From positions 46,601,296-46,665,295 of the forward strand of contig OY720346.1 in the NCBI GenBank assembly GCA_963082975.1: a stretch of DNA of 64,000 nucleotides, read 5' to 3'. The stretch comes from Labia minor. Lineage: Eukaryota; Arthropoda; Insecta; Dermaptera; Spongiphoridae. The translations under genes were made by a program, and so were the position numbers. Positions 23,383-37,562 of this stretch are shown here, piece by piece. The first letter of the stretch is position 1. Every line of letters starts with the position of its first letter. The notes under the pieces are model-generated. The model worked only from the letters and a program-made list of their open reading frames with translations. It was not told where the DNA came from and did not search any database.

Positions 23383-24049
23383 GTGAGAACTTTACAAGGA
23401 TCTCATTTTTCTAATTTCCCTATAAATAGTTTATCAATGTATATTATATTTCACATTTTTTTTTATAAAGATATTTTATTTATTTTTAATCACATTTAAT
23501 GTATATCATATATAAAGATAAACAATTTTAAAATGTATTCAACCTCTCCATGTTAAAACTGAAAAAAAAGTGTGTGGAAATTAAGGAAAAAGTGATTGAA
23601 TATCGCCACAGAATTATCTTAATCACTTCAAATTGGATACAATGATCTATTAAGTATATTAATATGTGCATTTTTAATAAGTTTTTAATATTTAGTGACC
23701 AGTTTTCAATTTAAACAAGTAAGTAATACCATTCATTTTTATTGATTTTGACATTTAGATAATTTTAGGGTTATCTCTTTCCAATTGTCATATTTATATA
23801 AAAAAGCATTTACTTTAATATTATGTATAATTTTAAATTAATAAATATATCTTAAAATCTATTGTACTATTATATATGTATATATAATATAATATGCATA
23901 TATAAATACATATATATACCTATATACATACATATATATTATGTTACTTTTTTATTTGCTTTATTTATTTACAAAACTAAATATAAAATTGTTTAATAAA
24001 ATATTTTGATTTTATTTTCATATATTTTATATATATAATCAGATATACA

Positions 24050-27000
24050 ATGGATGGATTTCCAAATAAAATACCGTTTGATTATTTCCGAATACCTACA
24101 AAAAGATCCAAAAAGTTTAACCAAAGCGTTCCTAAGGGAATTTTACTAAGAGAATATGGATTCAAACAAAAAGAGAATAGTATTTCAAAAGAATTTGAAT
24201 TTGCTGCTGAACATAATCTTGTAACAAAGAATTATGAAGAAACTGTAAGTAATATTTTAATAAATTTAAACTTTTTAGAAATAAATTTATTTATTTATTT
24301 TTTTGGTTAATAATAGATTTGTCAGCTTCCTGAAATTTCAAGATCAACATTTCTCATGGTCTTTAGTCCAGATGGGTGAGTTGAGTAATACATCTAAATC
24401 ATTACATTTCAAAGTTTTATACTATTTATTTATTTATTACACTAAATTAGTTTCTAAGTAAAATTACCTTTGAAAAATGATTAGATCTTATATATAATAA
24501 ATTATATAAATTTCATATTTATTTTTTCAATTGAACTATATTTTGTTTATTTATTTATATTTCTTTCAATACACTATACTACTATACTTGTTATAATTTC
24601 TGGGACCATCTAAAGGGTCATATATTCATTATTTTAATGGAAATTTTTTGTAAAAAGTTTTAACTTATAATTTGTAAATGATATGCGGAGGAATCAATAG
24701 AGATTTGACTAGATCAGTGTTTCCCAAACTCATTTGGAACACGGACCCTATTTCATAGTCAAAACTTGACCATGGACCCTGAGTGAAATACCACACCCGA
24801 GTCACCCGAATGCTGTTATGTTTCCATCCATGGAAAAGAAAGAGAAGCCATGATTGCTCGGTTGATTCGAAAGTGGTTTTCGGATGCTACCTTATTACTT
24901 GTATCTTATGCACCTATCAATACTTATATTTTGCTTAGGACGTAAAATTTGCTAACATATTAATAAGAATGTGTCACAATTTACTATTTCTTATTAAATT
25001 TTACACGAACCCCTGACGTTGTTCAGGGACATCCTAATCGATTTTAATTTTCCAAGGACCCACTGAATGATCCCAGGGACCCATTGGGGTCCGTAAGGAT
25101 CACTTTGGGAACCATTGGGCTAGACCATCCTACCCTATGTTTAGTCCAAAATAACATTTGCTGAGAGAAATGAATCTTAAATGTCTCAATTGATTTTTTT
25201 TTTTCATAATAATGAGCAAATATATTATAATAATATGAGTTTCCCACCCTTTACGCTTAGAATAATTTTTTTTTTTCAAATTTAATTAAAAAGCATTTAA
25301 AATTGAATTATTTTAATCATTTCCTTTTAAATATCTAAACAGTCCATTTTTTAAACATTATGCTTCTATTATTATTTTTCTGATTATATATATATATATA
25401 TATGTTATCTAGAATTTAATTGAACCGATTATTAATGATAAATAAATATTGTTAAGGTTCAAGTCAGAAATTTTCTAAGTTATATTAATATTAATATATA
25501 TTAAATTTATTTAGAAAATATCTCATATTAATCTTTCTATTTGAACCTGAAATATTTATTAAAATTATTTGTCTAAATAAAAATAAGTTTGTTTTTGCTG
25601 TCTTTTTTTTGTGCAAATTTGCATATAAACTTTGAAAATTTAATATTGATTTTTATATATAAATTTAGATATATACGTATAGTTTTTGTATAATTAACTA
25701 CTATTGTAATGAAGAATTAAGTTAGATTTAAATTTATATTATATTATGCATACGATATATATATTATTTATTTAATGAATTTCTTTTATTGTTTTTAATT
25801 TATAATTATTTTAATTTTTAGAACTCGTGTAGCTTCTACCCATGGCAATCATAATGTTTATGTTACTGATCTTCGAAATGGGAAAAACATAAATACATTA
25901 ACTGGCCATCCACGAACACCATGGTGTATAGCATTCCATCCTTCTTCAAATCAGATATTAGCGTCTGGTTGTTTAGGAGGACAAGTTCGTGTTTGGGATT
26001 TACACGTAAATATATCATTATTATTAATATTATTATTATTATTATTATGTTCACACACATTCATATTATTATTTGTAAGTTTATAAGACTCAGAACATAT
26101 AAAATAAATTCATAATTATAAATGATAATAAACGATTCTCATTAAATTATTTTTGAATCATTTGAAGAAGATAGAATAAAATATTTTCTTTTTAATGAAA
26201 TAAACATTAAATTTATTGAATAATAATTAAAGAATAACTAGAAAATGCTTGTATACATATTTGAATATTTAGATTATATATTCTTAATATTATCTATCAT
26301 TCTTATGTTTTTAGGGTGGTAGTGAGATTTGGACTACTGAAACACAAGCAGTGATTGCCTCGCTTGCATTTCATCCAACCGGAAGAATGTTAGTAATTGC
26401 AACTTATAATGAATTACATTTTTGGGATTGGAGTGAACCTAAACCATTTGCTAGACGATTTACCGCAAATGAAAAAGAAAAAGTTCGGTTCGTACAATTG
26501 TAAAAAATAATCCTGTTTTTTAAATTGTTTTTTCCATTATTTATCCTCATCCTCTAAACTATTAATTCTATATAGTACCATTTTTTTAATTCTATTTTAT
26601 TTTCCAGTTATGTACGTTTCGACCAATTAGGCCATAAACTTATTACTGGAATATCAAATTCCACTCCATTTCAAAGTCAATGGGATCGTGTAGTAGAACA
26701 TGGAAATTCTGGTTCTGGAAATTTTCCTGGACCAGGAAATCATGGGAATGGAGGACATACTGGATCTGATGGTCATGGTGGTCCGGGTCCTGGAGGTCAT
26801 GGAAATTTAATATTTTCAGAAATTACTCCAAATCCTAGATATCCACATAATATTGGTTCCGGAAATGCAGGATTTCCTCCACCAGGTGGAGGTTTTGTAT
26901 TTCGGGCAAATCCTTCTGAAGGTGGTAATTATACTTATATAGGAAATTATCTTCCTAGAGAACAACAAAATAGTGCAATATCTGAAGAACCAAGACAGGA

Positions 27001-30000
27001 TCGAACACAAATACAGAATTCATTTCTGAATGTTAATCCCACACCATCATTTCTTTTATTCCCAAGAGGATTATCATCTAGATTATATCCAAGACAAATG
27101 TGGGGAACTCCTCAAGCAAATCCTCAAGCGGCCCCGCAAGCACCACCAGCTCCTCCACCAATTCCACATTCACAAATGGCACAAAATATCCAAGATCGTA
27201 GATTTAGTTTATGTTACAGAAACCTTGTCGAACAATATGAACAACTGGTACAACGATACTACGATTTATCACGATCAAGGACAACTCCAACTGTAAATAT
27301 TTTTTTTCTTCATTACATATTAAATAAATAACAAAATATTGTCTAAAATAATTTAAAATTTTAATAAATATTAATTCAATATTATTTTAAAGAAATATTT
27401 TTTGATAAGTTGATAACATTTCTATCCTTGTAAAATTATATTGAACATAGAGAGTTTAAAACCATGAAACGAGAGGTTGGACTAAGCATAATTTTTTTCC
27501 CTTTCGATTTATTTTATGAAATTTAAATCTTTAATTTATTTTTGAATTTATATTACTTCATCTGTTAGCATTTTTTATTAAAATTCTATTTTTTATTGAG
27601 AAAAATTGAGTTTTTTAGATTTTAAACATCATTATTTAAAAAGTTTATTATTTGTTTATTTAAATCTTTCTAGATGGATCGTGGAACAGACCCTATGGAT
27701 CTTTCAATGGAACAAGATTCTCCAACCTCACGGATGGGAAATATTCCTACATTTAGAAGATTACGACAAAGAAGTTCTTCATTTTCGGATTCAGAATCAT
27801 CTTTAAATTCAGGGAATGGATCCAATCCAAATTTCTGTTGTTACCCTCCACGTTTTCGATACCCCCGGGAAACGGGAGGATCATCATCTTTCCTCCCACC
27901 GCCTCCTCCCCCACCACCTACTTCTATTACTACATCCCCCACACCTCATAATGGCCCAACAAATCAAGAATTTGATTCTCCCCCATTATCAGAATGGCTT
28001 AGATTCAGAGCCGCCCGAGAAGCTTCAAGAATGTCACCACCACCACGACCGGCTCAAGTTTCATCTGACGATTCAGCTTCCCCAAGAACATATCCTCATT
28101 TACGAAATCGTGAAACTCTTGGTGTACAAGATTCTTCTCAGAGCAGTAATCCTCAATTCCGACCAATTCCTTCTATAATTATTACAAATTCATCTCCTCC
28201 ACAACAACCTGGTCCATCATCTTCACGAACTCGACAAGAGAGAAGAACATATTCTAATGACGTTTTATATTTAGGTACTTTACAAAATCAAAATCGCTAT
28301 CGATCTGAGTTTCCTAGTCCTGAAGTATTAGATATTTATCCAACAAATCCAATTAATGAAATTGAAATTGGTACTGATGATAATAATGATAATTTATATC
28401 ACTATATGCGAGATTTTGTAATGAGTGCTCCACCTCCAAGAAGTGCTCCTTCTAGATATTCAGATTTATTGGATTTAGAAGCGCCACGATCAACAAGGAA
28501 TTCCCATTCCCATTCACTCCCTCTTTTAGTTGAAAGAGATGAACTTATTGTTAGAAGAGATGGTTTTGATTACACTTATACACTTCCTCCAGAAATTTGG
28601 AGTGATGCTGAATCTAATCCGGGCTCTGAACCTAATTCTTTAAATCAAGAGATCTCATGGATACTCCGGTCGGATCATTCTTCTAATACAAGTCCCCGAG
28701 GGCGCCCCGGAGTACCTCCACCCAGAGCTAGTCCTTCACCTCCTCCACCACGTGTTCATGTTCGCACCTATCAATTGAATCCGGCATCTTCTGGACCAGT
28801 CATGCCCACATATACTAGAAATAGTAATGAAGTACGTTCTTCGGCTCCACCTCCACCACCACCACCTCCTCCGCCACGGTTTTTCGTTTCACGGCGTTCA
28901 GCTTTTCAACCAGCAGCAACTCCAGTTACACCGCCAGCGCCTAGGCGAGTAACACCAGATAGTGATTTTATCCCCACATTACCTCCTCCTCCACCACCTC
29001 GTCTTTCACCAGTAATTCCACCACCACCATCTCCACCCTCTCCTTCATCTAACGTCAATCCTGGCGATACGGGCTCTCGTTTTGGAATACAATTACTTAG
29101 TCGACATGTCGATAATATGCAAAGACTATGCAGGTAAATAGATTTTTATCATTAAACTAATTCATTTTCTTTTTCTTTTTCTTTTTCTTTTATATTAATA
29201 CCTTTTACTTTAAAGATAAAGAAAACAAATTAAATTATTTAATTTTTTTTTTGTAAATATCATATTTTTATTTTATATTTTTAGAGCCAGATTAGAAATT
29301 CTTCAACTTCAACAAATTCGACGTATGTGGGAAGATCTACAAAGTCAGATTAGATCATTACATGTTGCTGTTCGTGAGAGTATCATTCCAAGTTCAGAAA
29401 GTAGAAGCGGACCAGGATCACTGGATTTGATTGGTAATAATAACATTGACTCAACGTCTACCTCGAATCCACAACCTAGCACATCTTCACAACCAACAAC
29501 ATCATCTTCAAATCAAAACCCAAAATATAGATCAACAACGTCCTTACGTCATTCATGTCGTGCTAACCATTTTTCACTTTTGAGAAAGCATATGGCGGCT
29601 ATAATATCTAAACGTAAAGCTCTTCGTGCAAGATTACGTCGTTTATCATTTATTGAGAGTGCTGTTGATTGTGTCAATCGATTTCCTGAATACACAGATT
29701 TTACTGGCCTACCCAACACAATTGAAGACGTCATCAACAGCGAAAACAACAACAACAGCGACAACAGTAACAACAATAGCAGCAACAGTAACAACAATAG
29801 CAACAGCAGTAACAACAATAGCAACAACAGTAACAACAATAGCAACAACAGTAACAACAATAGCAACAACAACAATAATAATAATAATAATACCTACAAC
29901 TACAGACCTCAGCTTCACATCGGCAATCTCATCGGTCTTATTAGTTCATTGATTCGCGAGAATCAACCGGATTCAGGTACTTCGAGATTGAGAGCTCAAC

Positions 30001-32548
30001 AATCAACTCCGGAAACATCTTCAGCATCATCAATAGCATTAGCAGCCTCATCTATTCGACGTGAAGTGACAATGACAGATCGTCCAACCACCTCTAGTGG
30101 TGCATCATCCAATTTTTCTTCAACTTCATCGGAACCTTCTCTTAACAATCCTAGTTCATGCCACGCTGTCTTAGCTTCTCTTGCTCAAAAACAACAACGT
30201 CTTCAAGTTCAATTACAAAAACTTGGAAAGAAAATGTCTACTCGGCACCCTCGTCTACGACACTGTAGAATACCTAAAAGCTTCTCTGAAAATTTCGTAA
30301 GGTAAATAAAAATGTCATACAAAAGTTGTATATTATACATCATGCTTATAAATTATAAACTGTTTATTTATATATTTATTTTATTTCTAGGGGAACCGTA
30401 AGAGAGGAACCAGATGACCCTACAAATATGACCGACCTGGTAATGTATATAAATTTAAATTTTAACATCGGGTATATTTATAGCAAATTAACACTATTAT
30501 ATAGAATATCATTTATTTTTATAATTATAAAAATATGTAGCTAGTAAATAAAGCTTTCTATTTAATTAAATTATTATACTTAGTATAAAAGACTGATATT
30601 TAATTTATTCTTTATTCTTTATTAAAAATATATTAATCAAAAAATAATATTTTTCTGTCAAAATTGAAATATGAATATAACTTGTGCCATTTTTCTAGTA
30701 AACAGAAAGGGAGAATATGCTAAATATCCGAAAGGATGCTAAAATAAAAATTGAGAAATTTTTTTCAACATACAATTAAATTTTCAAACATTAATTGATG
30801 AAAAAAAAAGAAAATTTAAAAAATGATAGATTCATATGAGTTAGAATTTAGAGATAATCAGATTAATAAATTTATTTTATATTTTTATTTGGTTAACTTT
30901 TATTGTAAAAATCAAATTATTTAATCTTTCATATATAGATTTTTTTTTATTTTCATATTTATTTATTTATTTCTAATATTTTGTTAATTAATTTCAGAAT
31001 GCCATATTAGAGCTATATGATCCAGGTTCAACTCAGAATAATAATGAAAATGATGATGATGATGATGATGATGATGACGATGATGATGATGATAATAATA
31101 ATCATAATAATCATAATCCTTCAACTACTAATAATACTTCTAATACTAATGATCCATCTTCTTCGAAAGAAGAGACAAAGGTAAATTATTTTTTTATTAA
31201 AAATTTTTATTATTTATTTTAAAAGTTAAAATTATTAAATAAAAAAAAATTGATTAAATTTTCTAGCCAATGGAAAAAAATCCTACGAAAGGATCTCCTA
31301 ATCTTGAAAAAAGCAAATCAACGTCTGATCCACAAAATTCAAAAATAAATGGTACTCCTAGGAAACGATTAGCCAAAACTGCAAAACTCGATGATCCTTC
31401 CAATTGTTCTTCACCTCTAAAAATTCTTAAAGAAACAAATACATCACGAAATTCATCATTACACACTTCAAATTCCACCTCTACTAGATCTACCTCTACT
31501 AGATCCACCTCTTCTAGTTCCACCTCTAATAATCCAACAACAGCAGAGGTAAAATATTTATTTGCGTTCTATTTATTTATTTATTTATTAATAATTTAAA
31601 ATAAATCTAAATTTTAGCTTCTACAATCAATGATAAGACGACTAGAAGGAATTGTAAGACAACAACGGGTTGAACGTGAAGCTAATATTCCTGTTGATTA
31701 CAATAGGAGAGTTAATTATAATGTACCAAATAATACACGAAATTCAAGAACAAATAATAATACACCACCTATAATTATAGCTTCAGAGCCACAACCATGG
31801 TATATAGCTGGAATTACACAAGAAGAACCAACAACACCTTATTGGACAACAAATCAACAGAATTATCTTCCCTACAGGTATTTTAAATTATCAATTAATC
31901 TTTTCATCATTGCAATTATTAAAAAAAATTCTTAATTTAATTTCTCGTAAATTAGTATATTAACATTATCAATTTTTACAATCTCTAGTTTGTAAAAAAT
32001 TTATTTTTTAATAAATGTTTTATATATATATATATATTATTTTAAATTTTATATATTATATCATTTTATTATAAACTAATAATTCATTATCTAAAGTTAA
32101 CAAATTTAATGATTTTATATTCAAACACTAGAAAAATTAATTAAAAAAAAAATTGTTAAAAGAATAATTCCCAGATTCATTTTATATGTTGGATAAAGGG
32201 CTAAAATTTTGTTTGTTATTTTTTTAAAGAAACTTATATTATATAATTTTATTATTTCTAAGTGATTTTAACTCTAATAATTAAAATAAACTTATAACCT
32301 ACTGGATATTTATTTTAAATTAATCAATTTCAAATTAATTTAATTGAAATTTGATAATTTTAATTAAAGTTCAATAATTTTGAATTTTTCCGTTTTAGCT
32401 CTAATCGTCGAACAGAATCAGTTCCTTCTACTTCATCCTATCAAGAAACAAATCGAGCCCAACGTGAATGGGAAATTACAAGAGAATCATATCGTCAAAG
32501 AGCAAGGTATTAATATATATATTATATATTATTATATATATATTTATA

Positions 32549-32586
<38 letters not shown>

Positions 32587-35500
32587 TATTATTTTTCTAA
32601 GTATGTTAACAATTAATTTTATTTATATAGAGAGGTGCTTGGGCTAATGGTGGAAAGTTTGACTCAGTTTTTTGAAGATAATGGCTTTGTTAGTAATGTC
32701 AATGATGCCGTATTAGATGAACAAATATACAGTAAATATTATTAGAATATATTGGTTTGGGAATATCTTATTAAATTTAATTATTTTTTAACAACTTTTC
32801 AGATTTATATATATTATTACAATTGGCATTAGAATTAACTGATTTATTACTCGCTCAATTAGTTTCAACTAGGTGAGAATTATAGAAATCCTATTTTAAA
32901 TTATTCCTTCATTTATTAAAATTAATTACATATTTATTTATTTTTTGTTTTAGACGAGATCTTGAGTTACAATGGTTGAATCGTTTAAGGAGTCCAGTTG
33001 CTGTTGATGTTAGTGGACCTACAAGTTCCTCACCTTCAACCTCATCTACCTCATCATCATCCTCATCGAATTATATGAGTGATAGAGAGCGCATTCCAGA
33101 ACGTGTTTTAAATAATCCACGACGATTTCGAAGAGATACAGCCACTGCAACATATGCTAATTTTATTCCATCATCTTCATCGCGTTTAGAAGATCCAAAT
33201 TCAACAGGACGCTTACCAAGTGGTCGACATCATCCTATATTTCGACGAGTTCCATCAAATACGAATGTTTATAGTTTTAGAAATCGAAGAATTTCATCTG
33301 GATTTTGGGGTCGTGTTCGACCAGCAACTCAAAGGTTTTTTTCATTATATTTAAATACTAATTATGATAATTTGCAATTACAATGAAACTAATTTATCAA
33401 TTAATTCACATTCAATTACTTTTGTAATTTATTAAGCATTATTTTCAACTTTTCATCGTTTTAATGACAATTTAAATCTTGTATCTCTTCACTACGACTA
33501 AAACATATACTACAATAATAAATAAAGAAAAAAACAGCCTTGAGACTAGTTTAGTTTCATTGATTAATTATTTTTTTATAAATTTACTTATAATTAACAA
33601 TTTAATAATTTTTGTTTTAGAACTGAAGAGCCTCTTTCACCTCCATCCGTTCCCTCACCGACAGAGATGTATGCTGGCATTTATCCCCATACGTTTCCAA
33701 ATACAGTGTCATCCGTTCGTGGACCACCATCTCAAAACTCATCACCAAACATTGGCTCATCAGGTTCTGGAGGTAATAATTCTGGAAATGGTGGTTGGAG
33801 AAGTCCAAATCCTTGGAGGCGTCGTTATTTTCCAAATCGGTCATTTAGTATTTATCGATATCTTGAAGACCAAGAAGATATCTTTCAAGAAGGGAATGAT
33901 TTGGTTTTCCGTGGTAATTTTTAAAAACAATAATATTTAATTAAATTGAAATTCTTCGAAATTGCCTATTAATTAAATTAGGTAATAAAAATTATTTTAT
34001 AATAATCACTTTATTAATTTGCCTACTTTGCCAATGTCTATGGCTTCGTTCACACAGGTACTATACTTCTCTGAGACAATGTGTGGTAAGTAGGCGTACA
34101 CAAAAAATAGAGGCAATTGACACTTTTATAAGAAATAATATTTTAAATTAATTTAAAGATGAATTTTGACAATGTTGCAGATAATTAGAATACAAACAAA
34201 AAGAAATTACACATAAATTAAAGACTAAATTATCAATGAAAAAATGTAAATCGTAACACTAATCGTTTTTAGATTTATAAAATAAATGAATGGCTGCTGA
34301 AGATTTTAAAAAGATAAAACGTATCAGACTATCTATCAAAACACTTAAATATATTATATATATATCCATTAATTTTCAAACAATTATTGTAAAATAATAA
34401 AAATTCAATAAATAACTGTGGCAATACGTTTTCTTAAATTTCAATAGCTATTAGTGGAAAGACATCCGTGTGAACGAGACCTAATAAAAGCTCTCTTTCT
34501 TTATGACTAGGATATATGGGTGGGATTGATTTATACTAGATTTAATTCAATAAGAATTGTTTTTAGTTTACAATTATATTTATAAATGGATTTAATCCAA
34601 GACATATAATAATCAATTCTTTTTCCTTAATTTTTAAATAAATTGAATTGATTTTTAGTTATGATTATTAATATAAATTAATATAATTTTTAATTGTATA
34701 TGCATTCAGGTCCTCAAATGCCGGATTCTATCATGATTACAGAAGTACCAATGAGTCCTAATCATAGAATTCAAGTGTGGGATTTTTCAACATGCAAAAT
34801 TCCTGATATTAGTCATTGTAATTTTTATTTATATATATCATTTATTTCTAATATATATATAATTTAATAAATTGGTTAATTCAATATCTTTTAGCGGGTA
34901 AAAATATCGTAGTTAACGAATGTAAAATCCGAAATGATGCTAGTGTAGATGTTTCAAAAGATGGTACTCTTTTAGTAACATTATTGCCTGCTGGGCGTTT
35001 AAGTGTTACAACAAGACTTGGTAACTATATTTTTCACTTTAACTACTAAATTGAAAAATTTATTTAACTTTTAAATTATTTTTTTATCTTTTTTTAGGAG
35101 TATATAGCCTCTGTTGGGAAACTTTAGGACATTGTCTTTACACGACTAGCTTTGAACAAAATGCAGTGTCTGTATCTCTTTCTCCTGCCAATCGACATTT
35201 AATGGTTGGTTTGGCTTCACGACAAACATCTCTTTCTGCTTATGGACGACAATCGATGGCTCAAATATTACGAATGGATGGCCGAAGGCTTGTGCATGTA
35301 AGAGATATTGAACAAGGGCCCGAGCACAGTTATATGAGCTTAAATTGTATTAGATGGGCTCCTCGAGCTGGACAAGGACTTGTTTATGGTACCAATACTG
35401 GACAATTGCGTATGCTAAGGTATTTAACATGTATTATTGGAATATTTTCACAAATTTAAATCCTGTCTATCCTTAAATCCATTCTCAATATTTCCAATAA

Positions 35501-35854
35501 TACAAGCAAAAAAATTTAGCTCAACATTCCAATTTTTTATGACTTTTTATATTATTGATATAAATTTTTATATCATACTAACATTATTAAATAAATAAAT
35601 TTACAATATGTGTAGATTAGATCATTTCCATCTTCTAAAGTCAGAAAATTGAATACTTTAAAAACCATTAAGAACCATAAAATTTGGAAAAAAAATTTCA
35701 ATTGGAATTTCAGTTAGTATTTTTTTTAAATTTATTTTCAATTTTGACATAACCTTTAGATTGTTCACAAAAAAATTCCTCATTTTACTGATTTTCAGAT
35801 TAAAATAATATTAAATATATTTCATTTTTCTTTCTTTCTTTCTTTTACAGATAG
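24050..35854 (+). CDS. AMBRA1: AMBRA1 orthologue (WD40 autophagy regulator / DDB1-CUL4 adaptor), 20 coding exons
   Basis: Exons: 24050-24244, 24317-24375, 25822-26005, 26315-26487, 26608-27292, 27674-29133, 29285-30301, 30391-30439, 30998-31180, 31267-31548, 31618-31877, 32399-32506, 32631-32731, 32803-32872, 32954-33334, 33621-33913, 34710-34817, 34895-35020, 35098-35419, 35851-35854. All phases agree, giving 2019 residues; vertebrate AMBRA1 is about 1300. N-terminal WD repeats (about 66-220: [49 protein letters not shown]) and C-terminal ones (about 1835-2018: [36 protein letters not shown]) match AMBRA1 closely. In this family the two halves form one split propeller that binds DDB1; AMBRA1 promotes cyclin D turnover and Beclin-1-dependent autophagy. 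The long insert is disordered: Gly/His-rich (~245-290), proline runs (~510, ~828), Asn/Ser tract (~1071-1124), Asp run (~1290-1305). The last exon is only A plus TAG; an alternative terminal exon at 37156-37216 would add about 19 residues. Confidence 0.93.
24715..25117. mobile_element. hAT-type MITE in AMBRA1 intron 2
   Basis: The left end CAGTGTTTCCCAAACTC is inverted at the right end (CACTTTGGGAACCATTG), the widespread hAT terminus. The flanks GACTAGAT (24707-24714) and GGCTAGAC (25118-25125) agree at six of eight positions, fitting an aged 8-bp target duplication. It is 403 bp and non-coding. Confidence 0.7.
29745..29895 (+). repeat. 18-bp coding minisatellite (Asn/Ser tract) in AMBRA1 exon 7
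   Basis: Units built from AGCAACAGTAACAACAAT repeat in frame and drift into AAT triplets. They encode an Asn-rich tract with periodic serines. Such tracts expand by slippage. The antisense leucine/valine frames over it are artefacts. Confidence 0.85.
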
Positions 35855-37562
35855 CTTTTATTTACTTCTACTCAGTGTGAAACACATCAGCTCTAAGTAT
35901 ATATATATATATATACTTGTTAATCAAGACAGATTATTATTATTTCATTTAAATTTTGCTTTTGAAAAATAGTATTGTTTTATTATATATTTGTTTAGAT
36001 TATGTATACTATTTATAAATATAGATCTCTTACGTTTTATTTTATTTTTTCGTAGATTAAAAGGATTATTTTGTTATATTATATCTATTTATACATTTAT
36101 ATATTTATATGTATATATAGATATTATATAAATAAATTTTTAAAATTTTTAAAAAAAATCATTTGTTTAATGAGGCCATAAATATTTTATAAGTTTTTTT
36201 ATCATTTTTAATTTTATTAATATATTATACAAAAATTTTTGTATCATAATAATTTAAAATGTGATTTATAAATTACTATATTAAATAAGTAAATTTATGT
36301 TTTAACAATTTAATAAAATCTGTTCTATTTTTATTTATTTCTAATTTTTTTTTTTATTTAATTGTATAATCAAATTAAATAATCAAAATAAACTTAGTAT
36401 AAATTAAAATTTTGTTTTTCTGGAAACACACATTTCAAATAAATTGTTAAACTCTATTATTCACTTTGCAATAAATATATCAGTTCAGCTGAAGCTTGAC
36501 AAAATGCCAGGGGACTATCGTTTGTAAATTATTTAAATTAGATATCCATTTCTTTTGTTATTTATTAAATTAAGACATTTTTAATTAATTTATTGTATAA
36601 AATTTCAATATAATATTATCATGTGAGAATACAAACTAGAACTTCGGGCAAAGAAATGAAGAATGTTTATACTATGCTTAAAAGTACCTAGAATGTAGTT
36701 TATATTGACAAATAATTTTTAAATTATTTGACCTAATATTGATATTTGTCATCTTTAGCAGTCATTTTAAAAAAGTATGTTTCATTTTTTTAAATTCTAT
36801 TTCTTTCAATTGTTTTTCTCAATAAATTAAGATTCTAATGAATTGATTTCTCATTTAATTTTAATCTTTAAATTTACTCCTTATCAAGAGTTATATTTAT
36901 TTTAGTCATATCACAAATTACAAATTGTAAATAAGAAAGTTTTCAATTTTTTTATTTAAGGAATGATTGCAAAGTTAATTAATTATTTAGATTTCTTATG
37001 GATTTAAATTCAAAATTTTTACTATAAAAATATTAGAAATAAATAATTTCAATTAAATATCAATTTTTATATTTGTATACCTTTATAAATAACTATCCGA
37101 GTATAATTTAACGCTATTATTTCTTGTACTATTAAATTTTTTTGTCTTTGTTAAGGATTCCATTGGCTGGTTTATTATTTCCTCCTGGGTCACTATTTTC
37201 CTACAATTTTATATAAAATATTCTTTATATAAATTTTCGTAACAATTTGAATATACTCTCATTTTTTAATTTGAGCGCCTTTTTAACTTTTTTAAATATT
37301 TAATCCTAATAAATTAAAATTATTAAAATAATAATAATAACACCTTTAAAAAATATTTTCAAAATTATTAATTTTTTAATAATCTATTTTATTATTATTA
37401 ACAAAATGAAATTTATAATTGATTTCTTATTTTTGTGTATGTCACCTGTCAAAAAAGGTTAAATACCAAAAGGACTAATATTAGTTAAATTGAAAATATA
37501 TTAATTTTATGAATGAATGAACGATAAATATTATTAGAACTATATTAATCATTTTTTTCTGA
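35855..37562. other. AMBRA1 3' flank / intergenic AT-rich DNA
   Basis: Nothing else is recognisable besides the candidate exon at 37156-37216. It probably includes the AMBRA1 3' UTR; several AATAAA-like hexamers occur and none can be chosen. Confidence 0.5.
37156..37216 (+). other. Alternative AMBRA1 terminal exon (candidate)
   Basis: After a pyrimidine-rich tract, TTTGTTAAG|G restores the Arg codon split at 35419 and continues IPLAGLLFPPGSLFSYNFI before TAA. Phase fits exactly. The competing acceptor at 35850 has a stronger pyrimidine tract but yields an immediate stop. Only a transcript can decide. Confidence 0.3.

Noticed and set aside
27816..28178. Histidine- and leucine-rich frame
   Set aside because: Shadow of the proline-rich AMBRA1 exon 6 in another frame.
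29549..29918. Long minus-strand leucine- or valine-rich frames
   Set aside because: They are the antisense of the Asn/Ser minisatellite in AMBRA1 exon 7; low complexity alone keeps them open.
33335..33386. Open reading past the end of AMBRA1 exon 15 to a stop at 33386
   Set aside because: Splicing at CAAAG|GTTTTT to 33621 keeps phase and leads on to the conserved C-terminal WD repeats; read-through gives no family match.
33479..33940. 153-codon frame over AMBRA1 exon 16
   Set aside because: It is in a different frame from the spliced protein and begins in intron sequence.
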